Below are positions 1 to 10,743 of a stretch of 64,000 nucleotides of DNA, piece after piece; position 1 is the first letter of the stretch, and the number at the start of each line of letters is the position of its first letter. The stretch is from Ceratothoa steindachneri. Taxonomy: Eukaryota; Arthropoda; Malacostraca; Isopoda; Cymothoidae. Below the pieces are notes generated by a model. That model was not told the origin of the DNA. It ran no database searches and saw nothing but the letters and a program-made list of their open reading frames with translations. The position numbers and the translations under genes are program-made. Location: NCBI GenBank assembly GCA_963969495.1, contig OZ018324.1:154780672-154844671 (forward strand). The letters are read 5' to 3'.

Positions 1-5
1 TGGAG

Positions 6-1185
6 ATGGAAGAACGTGAACAAATTAGGCAGCATAAGTTAGAAATGAACCGAAATCAAATTGATTCTCAGTCCATCGGTTCCCGGGCTGAAATTCCCCA
101 AACTCCTTCAGTCAACCTTCCCGCTTTTAATGATGGAGAGGACTTTGGGTCATTTTTGACCCATTTTGAGAGAATCTTCCAGATCAATAAATGGGATCTC
201 TAAAATGATGGCGTCGCTCGCTTACTTCCCCTCCTAAATACCCAGTTAAGGGATATCTTCGTCTCTTCCCCCGGAAGCAACTTTGGACTATTCCATGTTA
301 AAGTCCGAATTGCTAGCCGCTGTTCATATGAATTGCGAATTCTATCGCTCCCGATTCGGCCAGGAAAGGATCCGCCCTGGTCAAACATTTCGGCAACACG
401 GGTACATCCTCCAAAGACACCTTCAGTGTTGGCTGGATGCGTGCAAGATTCCCCAGGCCTACGATCCCTTCTGGACTTCTTCCTTAGGGATCAGCTTTTA
501 GCTGCCGTGGCTCCCGAAATTCGCGCCTTCATTAAGGATAAACGTTGTGCCACTTTCAAGGAATGCTTGGAAGAGGCCGATGTCTACGCGGGTAGTCACA
601 ATTTATACCCTAAGGATGTTAAAAAGTCTCCCCAATCGCCGCCCCCCCCAAACTAAATTTTATGGTCCTAAGACCCCTCCTAAATTGGTTCCAAGATTTA
701 CCAAAGTTTCTAGTCCCTCGAAGCCAAGAAACTTCCATCCATCGGAACACCGAGACGTTAAGCCCCTAGTTTCTTCTCCCCCGGTTGTGCCTTACCAAAA
801 GAACCCGATCGTCTGCTACACCTGTGGAGTTCCCGGCCATTACCCCACGAACTGTCCTCAAAACTCCCGATTCGCAAACTCTCAGTCCCACCAAGTGCAC
901 CAAATCTGGGCCGCACCTGATCACCCTCCGTCACCTCAGGAGAGCCCCGATCCTCCCTCGCCCGCCAAAGATCCGGTCCATCAGGTAAACTTCCTCTTTA
1001 ATGAGAACAGCCCTGGTGGATTGAAATTCGAGAACGGAACTGTGAACGGTCGCCGAGTATTCATCCGTGACACTGGATGCACCTACAACATAGTGTCTGA
1101 GGACCTACTCCCCCTGTTGGCCCCGACCACAAGAAGTTTGCGGTGGTCCATGACTACCTTGGCCGGGCCAGTCGTTGCCCAGTAA
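6..1185 (+). pseudogene. gag-pro: gypsy-1 gag and protease remnant
   Basis: The first frame (6-203) reads as a gag N-terminus with the pattern LPAFNDGEDFGSFLTHFERI, typical of the SCAN-like gag of arthropod gypsy elements. The homology continues in other frames to 656, which shows at least two frameshifts. A frame opening at 547 continues gag and carries one CCHC knuckle, CYTCGVPGHYPTNC (about 814-855), for RNA binding in the particle. Downstream, RDTGCTYNIV (about 1065-1094) matches the D-T/S-G start of a retropepsin, which would cut the polyprotein. The protease is cut short: the frame ends at 1185, about 30 residues after the active site. It is clearly non-functional. Confidence 0.7.
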
Positions 1186-1740
1186 CTCGTTGTCACATCG
1201 AGTGTGACTATATGTCCGGTTGGGCCGAAGTGGTAGAGGCCCCAATCCAGTTCTGCTCCGGTTTGTTCGGTCAGAACCCCGTAATCCACGACCATCCCGT
1301 GGCACAGCCCGTGATTACCCGTACACAGGCAGACCTGGAATCCCATGAACCCGTTCCCCTGGAAACCCCTATCGACCCGGAGTTCTAAGCCCTCCGGAGC
1401 GACAAGTTTGCCCGCGCCCAGAAGGAGTACGCAACTCCCCCCCCCCTTTGGGAGAAAACTAAAGCCTTCGATCGTGAGTCCACCCGAGGTAACAAACGAG
1501 TGTCGTATCTCGTGAAGAATGACTTATTGAGAGGTATAAGACCTGCTTTGACCTTAAGCCACGTGAACGAAAATTCAAGCCTGGCGCAGATGTGCTGGTA
1601 CTACTTCCCACGGAAAGCAAAAAAACTCCTTAGCCAGTGAAAGGGACCCTTCCACTAGAGGCCTCGTGGGTTACCTCATCCGTACTCCAGCGGGAGCGAA
1701 GGTTTTCCACGTAAATTGTATATACTATCTCATTAATGTT
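1186..1740 (+). pseudogene. gypsy-1 pol linker and integrase C-terminal remnant
   Basis: Translation in shifting frames gives a linker rich in P and E up to 1388, then LWEKTKAF and SYLVKNDLL (about 1450-1530), the type of sequence found just before the integrase zinc-binding domain. The sequence then jumps to RKFKPGADVLVLLPTES (about 1568-1618), which in gypsy polyproteins follows the integrase catalytic core. VGYLIRTPAGAKVFHVN (about 1668-1718) continues this module. The whole DDE core and RT/RNase H are missing between or after these parts. Stops and frame changes are frequent. The assignment rests on motif order, not on an alignment. Confidence 0.6.
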
Positions 1741-2087
1741 CTTAATTATGATTTTTTTGGGGTCTACTTAATTGTTTAGTCATTAGTCCCATATTCTTGC
1801 CTCCATTTAATTGTATCCTTTTTTTTTTGTTCCACTGAAATGTCGCCAATGTTCTCCTGTGATTTTTTTTTGTTTAAAATTTTATTAGTTAAATTGTCTC
1901 TAGAATTGACCCGTTTGAGGCTTATGTCCGTAAATTTCCCGCTGAGCTCAGATTAACGTTTTTTGTGTGTGTACACCTGTCGTAGCAGGTCAGAATTTCC
2001 CTAGACACTTGATAATTCTAGTTCGACGGGTGGGATTATCCTTTCCTATGCAACTACTCTTTAAAGCATCATCTTTCGGAGGGGAGA

Positions 2088-3063
2088 TGTGGGGGGGAAT
2101 TCCACGTGGAATTTCTTTTCCAGCACGGAAGGGATGTCCATGCGCTGGAGAAGATTCTAGAAGTTGGTTAGGCTTAAATTGGTAAGCCTCCCCACCCCCA
2201 TCCACAAGCGGTAGCCTCGAACCGCATCCACCACGGACCACTTTTACGCGGGTTAGAATCGCCTCGGCGTGAAGATTCGAGGCCATTCGAGAGTAGCGCT
2301 GCCCCCCCCCCCTCCCCTCCGCGGGGAAGCCTCAGATATATATAGGGCTCTTCTTCCAAATGGGAGACACATAGTTGAGGAGTTTCGTCCGGACCCAAGA
2401 AGTTTCCCCTAGTTCCAAGTCAGGTGCTAACGACAAAGCAAAGTGGCGGCTGAACTTTTGTGTCTTGGAATTAACCCAGCCAGTGTGGTAATTCCATTTG
2501 ACGATCGCCACCGAGCGATTTTTCCAACACCACTCATCAACTCCTGTCGAAGCCCTCCTCGTTCGCCCATCGTTTTCGGGTGGCCAAAATACTCTTCCCT
2601 GGACCGGACGTTACCCCCCCCCGCTTTTGGAGAACAGTCATCACGTCAACTTCACGCTCAGAAGCTCCGAGCGCCCTCGCCCCCACGTTTATTGCCTGTA
2701 GAAGACATCCGTGAAGCCTTACCCTGACGTCTCACCCGGAATCCTCCGTAAGCCAACCCCTCTCCCCATTCAGCAACCCATTTGAATAGTCTCCTTCTGT
2801 AATACATTAATTTTTAACTTCATATTCTGATGCATAACTCAGCAATTCCCCCCTCGTTTACCAATGTAATTTTTCCCATTAATTCTCTTATTTTATGTAA
2901 ATAAAATTATATTTTTTTACATGCCTCTTTAAATAACCTTGAGCTTTGCCATTGCCCAAATTTTACCTGCCTTCGTTGCACTCTTTCTCGCTGTTCTGCG
3001 CGTCGAAACTCGTGGAGTTCCGTCCCTTGTCGGTTCGCCTTTAAGTTATTGGTCCCTCCCCCA
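2088..3063 (+). repeat. putative 3' LTR of gypsy-1
   Basis: Starts TGTGGGGGGG directly after the polypurine tract and is proposed to end at CCCTCCCCCA (3054-3063), giving an imperfect terminal inverted repeat. Inside are a TATA-like AGATATATATAGG at 2334-2346 and AATAAA at 2900-2905, as expected for promoter and polyadenylation signals. Without the 5' copy the right boundary is provisional. The ORF-like stretch at 2443-2727 lies inside the LTR and is not regarded as a gene. Confidence 0.5.
2334..2346 (+). promoter_or_regulatory. TATA-like element in gypsy-1 LTR
   Basis: The AT-only core ATATATATA sits about 250 bp into the LTR, followed by GGGCTC. Its position fits a U3/R promoter. No other core promoter motif was identified. 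Confidence 0.35.
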
Positions 3064-3474
3064 TAGATATAATATGGTATTGATATAATTAATGTAATAC
3101 CACGACAGATAATACCACTGTTCCCCTTCTTATTTCTTAATTTTAATTACCTCATTCAACAACCAACCAACCTTCTCTTATTTAACAACCAACCAATCAA
3201 ATTCCTATCCTTCTTTTAGCCACATCCTTTGTAATTTCTTCATTTCGTTATTCCTCCTGAACTTCATCCGTAAACAATATTATACTGTAATTATTTACTT
3301 TTGTGTTTTTGCTTCTTTTTTTCGTGTCAATAGTGGTTACATTAGATTGATAATTTGATTATCTTGCCTTTTAAATCCCTGAGTTATTTTTTTATTTTTT
3401 CATTTACCTACATAGTCTTAATCTGATTATTTTTTTAACATTCTTTAACTGTATTAGATTAATTTATGATTTTA
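3064..3474. other. AT-rich spacer, probably PLE 3' untranslated region
   Basis: No coding signal. The stretch is T-rich and runs into the hammerhead-like motif, so part of it may be the 3' UTR of a 5'-truncated Penelope-like element inserted next to the gypsy LTR. No boundary is visible. Confidence 0.25.
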
Positions 3475-3511
3475 GAACCTGAGGATTGGTGATACGCCCG
3501 AAACGTTGTTC
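3475..3511 (+). ncRNA. hammerhead-like motif of a PLE 3' tail
   Basis: Order on the plus strand: GAAC, CTGAGGA, hairpin GGTG-ATA-CGCC, C, GAAA, CGTT, GTTC. CTGAGGA fits the hammerhead rule C-U-G-A-N-G-A, GAAA is the second conserved box, GAAC and GTTC can pair as a short helix I, and GUU would be the cleavage triplet. Helix III is almost absent, as in the minimal type I hammerheads known from Penelope-like elements. Helix II is imperfect next to the core. A (TA)n tract follows at 3603. Confidence 0.45.
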
Positions 3512-3602
3512 CATAAATAAATCACATGTACCTCAGCCTCCTATGTATCCTTACCTTCACCGTGAAATGGAAGATTAGACTGGTCAGCAGCAACTCATAT
3601 AA

Positions 3603-3620
3603 TTATATATATATATATAT
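3603..3620. repeat. (TA)n microsatellite
   Basis: Short TA run about 90 bp downstream of the hammerhead-like motif on the same strand, the same arrangement as at the longer PLE/(TA)n junctions elsewhere in the window. Confidence 0.8.
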
Positions 3621-4265
3621 GGAAACTTATCGTCTAACCTGAATAGAAAAGAAATAAGAGCGAGTTCATTATTCATTATCATCATCATCATCATCAATAA
3701 CTCTGTAATTTAAGAAGGCGATCTTTCTGAGTATTTGAATAATAATTTTATCTTAGTTGGGTTATGACTTATGTTTTTTATCAAAGTTATTTCTAATAAT
3801 TTATTTATAATATCAAAAAACAAAATGGTGAATTTCAGAAAATTTATTTTTATATATCTTCTTCTATAACTATATTTTAACAACGTGATATTTTGAAAGG
3901 GAGGAAATTTAGATTAGAGTTCCTTTTTACAATTATTATATTTGGCAAAGTTCAGATAATTTATAAGAATTTAACCATGGCTGCTTTTTTTAGATTTTAA
4001 ATTTTAATCTTATTAGTGAAGCGCGAGCTTCCCCCGTAGGGGGGAGTAGCGAAGCCATGGCCTGGTAATACTATAATTTATTGAACTTAATTATTATAAC
4101 AAACAAAAATACTAAAGAATTATTGTACCATACTCAGTATGATACATCCTGAGTGATATAATCATATACAAATAGCAATATTGATATTCTATAGTAAACC
4201 AATCTTCCTTATCTTGAGAAATGGACAACTGAAAGGAAAAGTAATTATTTGTAAATATGCCGGCG

Positions 4266-4675
4266 ATAAAAAGTGTTGTCGCAAATAAGTAAAGATGCAC
4301 AGCGTTTGAAATTCTTATATTGTGCCACAAAAAATATCCTTACTTGCTGATTATTAATAATTTTTTTAGGTTGAAGACAGATTCATGGGAGGTGCGCACT
4401 CTCCTTTTAATATAATATACTTAAAATGAGTAAACGTTTAACCGTGCGTGCCCTGAAGCTTATACTTACTACAAATTATTCATTAGTTATGACAGAACAA
4501 CGTTGTGGCCACAAAAAAAGTCTTGTCCTAAATAAATACAGATGCACATTGTTTGAAAATCTTATATTGTGGCATAAAAATATCTTTACTTGCTGATTAT
4601 TATTATTTTTAGGTTTAAGGCAAATTCATGAGAAGTGTGCACTTTCCGTATCATATAGCTTACCTGTGAATAGAT
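4266..4675. repeat. imperfect tandem duplication, about 245 bp period
   Basis: The stretch from 4266 (AGATGCAC...TTGAAATTCTTATATTGTG...TACTTGCTGATTATTA) recurs from 4511 with many substitutions and small indels. Only about 165 bp of each unit is still easily aligned. No coding capacity is seen. The rest of 3621-4680 is AT-rich and unrecognised, apart from a CCCCCGTAGGGGGG hairpin near 4031. Confidence 0.6.
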
Positions 4676-4740
4676 AGTAGGGAATTAAGAAGAGGACTTC
4701 TTGTATTGTCCTCCACCTCTTGGACTAGTTAGCTAGCATC

Positions 4741-5490
4741 TTAGATAATCACACCAAGGTGTCTGTCATAACGTGCTTTGAATGCGGCTATTGTTAGGGC
4801 AGTTACCACACTCTCTGGGAGTGAATTCCAGTAGTAAACTACTCTAATGGCAAACCAGTTTCCTTTTAAGGTAGTCCTCCAATTATCTAGTTTTGCTAGC
4901 TTCAGGGAGTGCCCTCTCAAGTTGTTGGTGTTCAGTTGGAAAAACTTGGTGTAGAGGATGTCCTTGAACCCTTGGATCAGCTTGTATATCTCTATCATGT
5001 CCCCCTCTCGTTCTTCTGTTTTCTAATGTCTGCAGTGTTCTGGGGTTAACTTGGTTGCTCTTCTCTTGACTCTCTCCAGTGACCGGATGGCATGCAACAA
5101 GTAGGGAGACTAGGCTTGAGCTCCATAGTGACTCGGGCGAACCAAGGAGAGGTAGAGAGGCATCAGGATGTCCCCGCTGAGCACAGTAAAGTTCCTCTTA
5201 ATGATACCGAGACGACTGTTTGCTTTGACGGCTACTTTGGAGGTATGCATTGAGGACTTGAGGTTTGCCGACACTAAGATGCCCAGATCTCGCTCCTGCG
5301 TGGTCTTTTGCAGCTGTTTCTGGTTCAGTTGTTAGTCTGCCTGCTGGTGATGGTGTCCTATGTGCATTGTTTTTCACTTCTCCACATTAAATGACAGAAA
5401 CTACTTCTTGCTCCACTCGTCCAGGCGTTCCATATCTCTCCTGACGGCATCTACGTCAGCTTCCGTCTTTATAATCCTGTAGATTTTGAC
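4741..5490 (-). pseudogene. CR1-1 reverse transcriptase C-terminal region
   Basis: Continues the LINE protein after the reverse-transcriptase palm. Recognisable parts on the minus strand are DVDAVRRDMERLDEW, LGILVSANLKSSMHT, LSLVRPHYG, LERVKRRATKL and the tail LRGHSLKLAKL with WNSLPESVVTA, ending with a stop at 4741. These match the thumb/C-terminal segment shared by CR1-clade LINEs. At least three frame changes and several stops break it. The last 85 codons (4998-4741) are still open. Confidence 0.65.
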
Positions 5491-5491
5491 G

Positions 5492-6295
5492 TCATCCACA
5501 AAAAAAACTGGCGTCTGATTCTAGATCTATCACGAGGTCATTTATATAAATGAGAAGCAGTACTGGGCCCAGCACCGACCCCTGGGGAACTCCGCTTACT
5601 GCTGGTAGCCAATCAGAAGTTACATTTCTAATTTTGACCCGGTGGTACCTCTCCCCAAGGAAATTCCTGATCCACGCCAAGATTCCGCTATCTATGCCCA
5701 TTGTCTTCAACTTGATGAGAAGTCTGTGATGTGGAACTCTGTCGAAGGCATTCTCGCAGTCCAGGTAATCAATGTCGACACACATACCCTCATCCACCGG
5801 ATTTATCAAGTCATCAAGGTAACAAAACATGTTGGTCAGGCAGCTCCTTTTATTTCTGAAGCCAAGCTTCTCGTCAGTGATAAGGTTATTCTCATTTAGG
5901 TGATTTACAATATTTTCCCCAATGAAATCCTCTATCACTCTCGATAGGACGCAGGTGAGTGAGACAAGTCTATAATCGGGGGGCTCTATTTTACTGCCGT
6001 TCTTGTGGATTGGCGATATGTATGCTCTTCTCCAGTCATTTAGGACATTTCCGGATTCCAGGGACGTTTTGAATATGTCCAGTATTGGATTGCACAGTAT
6101 TTCCGAACATTCTTTGAGCATTAGGGGTAGCACTCCGTCTGGTCCGTGGGCTTTATTGCCATTGAGTCCTCTCATTTTTTTCCTAACACTCTCCCTCAGG
6201 ATCCAAATTTCCTGCAGTTTAGGTCCTTGGAAAACTGAACCTGGATCTATTTTTGATGGACCTGCATCTTCCTTCACATATACTCGTACCCCCAT
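5492..6295 (-). pseudogene. CR1-1 reverse transcriptase palm/fingers
   Basis: A 267-codon open stretch with the normal LINE RT order: GPDGVLPLMLKE, NDWRRAYISPIHKNGS, YRLVSLTCVLSRVIE, LGFRNKRSCLTN, VDIDYLDCENAFDRVPH and SGVPQGSVLGPVLL. The enzyme would copy element RNA into the chromosome at a nick. The frame ends SFFCG-stop exactly where SFFVDD should stand: one extra T in a run of eight (plus-strand A run at 5500-5507) moves the catalytic xDD out of frame. Otherwise the palm is nearly complete. Confidence 0.8.
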
Positions 6296-7132
6296 TAAAT
6301 GCCTTGTTCATCTCCTGGGCAATTTTTCGTCATCCTTAGTTATGTCTCCATTATGGGTCTTCAGTCTGGGTATGGTTTCCTTGGCAATAGTCTTTGATCT
6401 GACGTAAGCCCCAAAGTGTCTGGTGTTTCTAGTTGCGCCCAATGCCACTCTCTTTTCGTATGCATATTTTGCTGCCCTTACTTCCCTCGTTACCACATTT
6501 CTTGCACTCTCGTATCTTTCTCGGTGAGGTGCGTTCTCCCCCCACCCCGTACTTTCTCCACACTTCCTGTTTCCTTCTTATAGGCATTTAGCTTTCTATT
6601 CATCTACTTTGGCTTGATACATCCTGGTTTGTTCTTATAGGTTGGCACACATATATTGACAATTCTATTGTAGTTCTCTATAAATATGTCCCATTTTTCG
6701 CTGAGGCTGCATGTCTGCTACGGCCTGGTGGTGCCAGGTACCTAATATTTTCTACTTCTGCGTCCAGAAGTTGTCGTTCACTGTCTCAAGAAAATTTAGC
6801 TTCTTGCCATAACCCTGGGAGCCATTTGCTACATTTTCTTCCCCGACTATATTTCCAAAGTTGAAATCACCACACGCTAATAATTGCTTGTCCTTTGTAA
6901 GAGCTTTGCTTATTTTCAGTAAGTCACATATACGGTCATTATTTTCTGCAGGTGAGGATGGGAACCTATAAATAGTGCCCAAAACTAGATCTTTACCCTC
7001 TCTGCTTCTTACTTCACACCAGACCGGCTCCTGTGCGCCATGGTCAACGAGGCTGCTTACCGGATCTCCTGTTACCACGAAGTTCTTCTTACCCGGGATT
7101 GAAACTCCTCCTCCATGTGCATTTTGTTAAGG
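6296..7132 (-). pseudogene. CR1-1 endonuclease C-terminal half and linker
   Basis: The minus strand from 7078 reads VWCEVRSREGKDLVLGTIYR and LLACGDFNFGNIVG, the G-D-F-N box of an AP-type LINE endonuclease that nicks target DNA. Further left (6496-6308) is VTREVRAAKYAYEKRVAL, a basic linker typical between endonuclease and RT. Part of the endonuclease (about 6500-6740) is degraded, and the S-D-H box is not clear. The right end is cut by the mariner at 7134. Confidence 0.65.
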
Positions 7133-7134
7133 TA

Positions 7135-8061
7135 CGAGGGGCAGTCAATAAGTTTTGCGAATCGGTAGGGCAAAATAGAGAAAGGGGGATGGCTGTTTGT
7201 GGGGGTGTTAAGACAAGTTATGACAAGTCAGGACCTGCAGCCGCACGCTCCTGCCTCGTCTATTTAAGAAGCAGTAGCTGATCGCAGATCGTCAGTCACA
7301 AAATTTCAACAATGGAGAAGGTTGAGCACCGCGCAGTGATCAAATCTTTGACCAAGGAAGGCAACAGAGATACAGGAACGCATGGTTGCAGTGTACACCG
7401 ACACCGCCCCTTCCTATGCAACCATTGCTCGCTGGAATAGGAAGTTCCGCCATGGTCGTGAGTCCTTTGAATATAACCTCCGTCCAGGACGCCCGTCAGA
7501 CGTGACCAACGAGGACAATGTGGCCCGTGTGGAGAGGATGATCCTCGAAAATCTTCGGGTAAAGGTGGAAGAAATCGAGCGATAACTTGGAATATCGCAC
7601 GGAAGTGTTATCAACATCATCCACAATAATTTAGCCATGGTAAAGGTCTCTGCCCGTTGAGGCCCTAGAAATCTCACGCCCCATGATCGACTTCAACGTC
7701 GTCAAAGTCCACAAGGCCTTGGTTACACAAGCTGCCCTACGCGAGTGCGGATTCGAGGAGCTCATTCATCCCCCCCCCCTACATTCCAGATCTGGCCCCT
7801 AGCGACTACTTTTTATTCCGCCAGCTCAAGGCTGCACTGCGTGGACGCCGGTTTGGGGACGATGAAGATATCCAGCTCGCCGTCCAAGAGTGGATTGAGC
7901 AGCAGTCGGGAGATTTCTGGTTGTCGGGAATTCAAAGCCTCAGAAAAAACTTGCGCAAGTGCATTGAAGTCGAGGGTAGTTATATTGAAAAATAATAAAA
8001 GACCTTTCCTCATATCTCGTTTCCTTATATCCGAATTGCAAAACTTATTGACCGCCCCTCG
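7135..8061 (+). mobile_element. mariner, internally deleted copy A
   Basis: Terminal inverted repeats CGAGGGGCAGTCAATAAG (7135) and CTTATTGACCGCCCCTCG (to 8061), with TA on the left at 7133-7134 and a TA two bases beyond the right end. At 927 bp it is shorter than the usual 1.3 kb. It lacks the middle of the transposase gene, with the same junction as copies B (18059-18996) and C (21050-21834). Inserted in the endonuclease of CR1-1, whose reading resumes on the other side. Confidence 0.85.
7312..8005 (+). pseudogene. deleted mariner transposase, copy A
   Basis: Starts MEKVEHRAVIKSLTKEG at 7312, then shifts frame and continues VAVYTDTAPSYATIARWNRK, GRESF, GRPSDVTNEDNVARV (7382-7585), the DNA-binding half. 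After PRNLTPHDRLQR-type sequence it joins directly to VHKALVTQAAL and LAPSDYFLFRQLKAAL-like sequence in another frame. The region with catalytic Asp 1 (D-E-T-W) and Asp 2 (H-D-N-A) is gone. Only the third Asp region (D-L-A-P-S-D-Y) remains. It cannot encode an active enzyme. Confidence 0.75.
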
Positions 8062-8065
8062 TGTA

Positions 8066-8300
8066 TCCTTCCTCACAATGGTATAACAATCCGTGTTGAA
8101 GAAGGTCAAGTTTAATGTTTCTGGGCTGCACTTCGTTTCCGTTGAAAAGATTAGATCCGGATCCTCTTCATTTACTAGCGTCTCCAGTTACGCAGTCTTG
8201 TTGCTCAATCCGTCTAGGTTCGTATATACGCACTTAAATGTCTGGGTTTGGTGCGAGTGGTTTCCTGGCGCCTTATCTTTATTTTTCGCACACGAAAGGG
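8066..8300 (-). pseudogene. CR1-1 endonuclease N-terminal part
   Basis: Minus-strand translation in two frames gives CVYTNLDGLSNKTA, a stop, LIFSTETKCSPETLNL and CYTIVRKDT, the start of a LINE AP-endonuclease (N-x-x-S-L-x-N-K, then the catalytic T-E-T). The mariner insertion separates it from MHMGGGVSIPGKKNF-type sequence at about 7130, which is the next expected block. Confidence 0.6.
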
Positions 8301-8339
8301 CCTCGGCCTCTGCTAACCCTCTTTTTTTCGAAACACTTC

Positions 8340-8553
8340 CTTAGTATTGAACTCTACATGCCACTTATAATCTTTGTCCTGTTTTTCTGCATTCTTATTT
8401 TAAGCTCTCTTTAAGAGTTCTTTTCTCTCCTCCCTTTCTTTTTTTTACCTATCCCTTAAGATTCTTACATTCTTCGTCATCGGATCATCAGCTCTTTCTA
8501 GAGGCTCTTGCCACTAAGCCCACCATCTCCGCCGTCTGAAATCTCGCCTTCAG
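8340..8553 (-). pseudogene. CR1-1 ORF1 C-terminal remnant
   Basis: The minus strand gives LLKARFQTAEMVGLVARASR followed by stops and a lysine-rich tail. It continues the ORF1 text that breaks off at 10023 on the other side of the hAT insertion. Position before the endonuclease start fits ORF1 of a CR1-type LINE. No catalytic motif is visible. Confidence 0.4.
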
Positions 8554-10014
8554 AATAGCTTAGCGCGACTTTAATTTTTTCCAGGTGCGACTTTGCCGCC
8601 GGATCTAGTGCGACTGCGACTTTGCGACTGTATTTTTGGCCCTCCCAATACCACTTGCAACTTTGCGACTGCGACTTTTTTTCCCGGTGTGAATCCGCTA
8701 AATTAGAAAGTAAACTTTAACACGATAACAGAAACATGCTTTTATAAGAAACAAAAACACATATTTTGTTTTATTTTAGTTAAAACACAGCCTAAACTAA
8801 TATTTTACAGGTCATACTCCTCCTCCTCCATGTCCTCCTGGCCCATCTCCTTCTCTAGGAGGTCCATGTTCCCTTTGAGGAACACAATATCCTCAAAGTT
8901 GACCTCATCCAGGGAGGATATATTGGACCTGAGAACGTCCCCGGCCGTCCTGAATAGCCTATTCACAGCTGCAGATTTGGGGAGGGGGGTATTGTTCTTA
9001 ATGAAAAAGTTCGCCCACACCTCCCTGTTCTGGTAGGGGAAGAGGGACCAGGCCAACTCGCCTTTAGAGGGCACCCACTCCTCCATGGACTTCCTCACGA
9101 CCTCCCTTACATCCTGCTGCTGGTTGGCCAGGCCTATAGCAAACAACTTGTTGAAGAGGCGGGCGTCTAAGTCCTGGGGTTCCTGAACTTCTGGCTGGGC
9201 AGCTGATGCTGCTGCTGCTCCTCCTCCCTGGGCTTGATGACGGCCCTGAGCGCCCTGGTGATCGTGTCCCTGATCTCCTCCACCTTGTCAGGGCAATGTT
9301 CTCCATGGAATAGAGATTCAGGCCGGCGAAGGACATCACTCTTAACCTTTACCGGTTTAAGCTACTAAACAATCGAGATTTTCTAAGCTGCAGAGGGTGG
9401 CCTAATGGATTTAAAGAAAGATAAAACTATGTGAGTTTAATAGGCTATATCAATATGATCTTTAAATTTAGAACCAAGGCCTAGTCTACTTACGATAGTC
9501 TTAGCCACAAGAAAAGTATAAGCACATATTAAAATACGAAAAAATGAGATTAATTCGCACGATGAACGACACAAGGCATAACACGTTATCGAACGTTTTT
9601 AATTGACAAGACAGATTTAAAACTTGGTTCACGCCTGAAAAGTGTATGCAGTTTTACTAATTTATAATAAAATTAAGTGAGAAACTTTTGAGGGGTAACG
9701 TCAGTCTCATATAATGTGAAGAATTTAATTTATCGTAAAAGTAAAGTTAAAAATCAGATAAAAATATAGTTAGCTGTTACCAACTCAAATTTGACATTTT
9801 TAGCCAAATCGGGCTTTAAAACTGACTTAAAACAGCCGCAGCAATTTCTTTTTAAAAAGTCGTCTATGTTCCTTTTCAAAGTCGCGGCAAAAGTCGCGGA
9901 AAATTGGCGGTGCGACTTTGCTTAGCCTGACTTTTTCAAAACGTTTGCGACTTCGAAATTCATAGTGCGGTAAAGTCGCAAAGTCGCAACTCGTTGCCGC
10001 AACGCCCAGCTCTG
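8554..10014 (-). mobile_element. hAT-type DNA transposon relic
   Basis: The right end, read inward, is CAGAGCTGGGCGTTGCGGC, a hAT-like terminus. The left end, AATAGCTTAGCGCGAC, is a degraded match. Flanks GCCTTCAG (8546-8553) and ACCTTCAG (10015-10022) agree at seven of eight positions, as expected for an 8-bp target duplication. Many copies of GCGACTTTG/CAAAGTCGC crowd both subterminal regions, likely old transposase-binding sites. A C-terminal transposase fragment remains inside. The element splits ORF1 of CR1-1. Confidence 0.7.
8805..9340 (-). pseudogene. hAT transposase C-terminal fragment
   Basis: The minus-strand ORF 9146-8805 reads NREVWANFFIKNNTPLP and VNRLFRTAGDVLRSN, then FEDIVFLKGNMDLL and an acidic end. 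This is the C-terminal dimerisation segment of hAT transposases, which assembles the multimer. Upstream (9339-9147), in another frame, are the residues DKVEEIRDTITRALRAV, so one frameshift divides it. The N-terminal BED finger and most of the RNase H fold are absent. Confidence 0.7.
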
Positions 10015-10022
10015 ACCTTCAG

Positions 10023-10743
10023 GAGCCTTTCCTTGGTTGCATCCGCTCGTGCGTGATTTATCCCTGTAGAGTCTAGACGTGCTAATAATCTTGTAACTCT
10101 CCCGATCCAACTTCATAGAACCAAAGAGTCGAGAGACAGACGTTAGGTCAGCTGCATTGCCTTCATCAACGTCATCAGTGTCTGGATCTGAACACCAGAT
10201 ATTACCAAATTCTTGCTCTGTATATTTTATCTTTCTTATCTTCTAGCACTCCTTGCACTTACACTTTCACCCGTTCCTTCCCAACTACTACCCCAGTTGC
10301 AGCTTCTTTCTGACCTTGCAGCACTACTTCTGTGTCCTTCTATTGAACTTGAAGCTTCTTATCTAATTTTTTTTATCTTATGTGTTTACTGTCTACCTTT
10401 TCATGAAGAGGTCCTATATATTCAATAAACTGCTTTGCGATTTGGTTGCAGCTTCTCACGGTACAGTAGAACCTAGCTCTGGATCCCATTTTGACCCAAA
10501 TTTCAGCTTCATCACCTGTAATTCCCTCACAATTATAGTGCACCCAGTATTTTCAACAGTCACACACACATTGCAGTGACCGCAGATTTCCAACTTTTTC
10601 CTGGTGGTTGTTTTGTTTACGTTTCCTCCGCCATGTTGCTTTTTCTCGCCCGGTCCCAGAGTTCGCCACAAGCACTTTATTGGCCTAACAAACACCCTGG
10701 TAATGCTTAACCAAGACTTACTACTATATTCCCCACTTATCAT
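10023..10743 (-). pseudogene. CR1-1 ORF1 N-terminal remnant
   Basis: From 10743 leftward, an open stretch with KKLEICGHCNVCVTVENTGC, a Cys-rich zinc-finger/PHD-like cluster often found at the start of CR1 ORF1. A stop follows at 10456. The frame at 10116 reads LDRESYKIISTSRLYRDKSR, a basic segment that continues, across the hAT insertion, at 8553. Role by family: RNA-binding protein of the LINE. Heavily degraded. Confidence 0.4.

Larger units (their letters stand above)
1..3063 (+). mobile_element. Ty3/gypsy-like retrotransposon, internally deleted (gypsy-1)
   Basis: One plus-strand LTR element whose 5' LTR lies outside the window. The order seen is gag with one zinc knuckle, the start of an aspartic protease, a linker, then directly the basic region that normally follows the integrase core, a polypurine tract (GGAGGGGAGA, 2078-2087) and a putative 3' LTR. 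Reverse transcriptase, RNase H and the integrase core are absent. All frames carry stops or shifts, so this is a dead deletion derivative. A second gypsy element at 47.7-56.5 kb on the other strand has a comparable loss. Confidence 0.75.
4690..10743 (-). mobile_element. CR1-like LINE (CR1-1) interrupted by mariner and hAT insertions
   Basis: Reading leftward, the element shows ORF1 remnants (10743-10023 and 8553-8340), the endonuclease start (8300-8066), the rest of the endonuclease (7132-6750), a linker, reverse transcriptase and the usual CR1 C-terminal tail ending at 4741. A deleted mariner (7135-8061) splits the endonuclease. A hAT element (8554-10014) splits ORF1. Protein homology resumes on both sides of each insert, which fixes the order of events: LINE first, DNA transposons later. 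All parts are frameshifted. Confidence 0.7.

Noticed and set aside
2443..2727. Possible small gene
   Set aside because: It lies inside the gypsy-1 LTR downstream of its TATA-like box, with no motif, and overlapping frames are equally open.
4028..4045. Rho-independent-type terminator (CCCCCGTAGGGGGG)
   Set aside because: Simple G/C palindrome without a T-run in a eukaryotic context. No transcript unit ends there.
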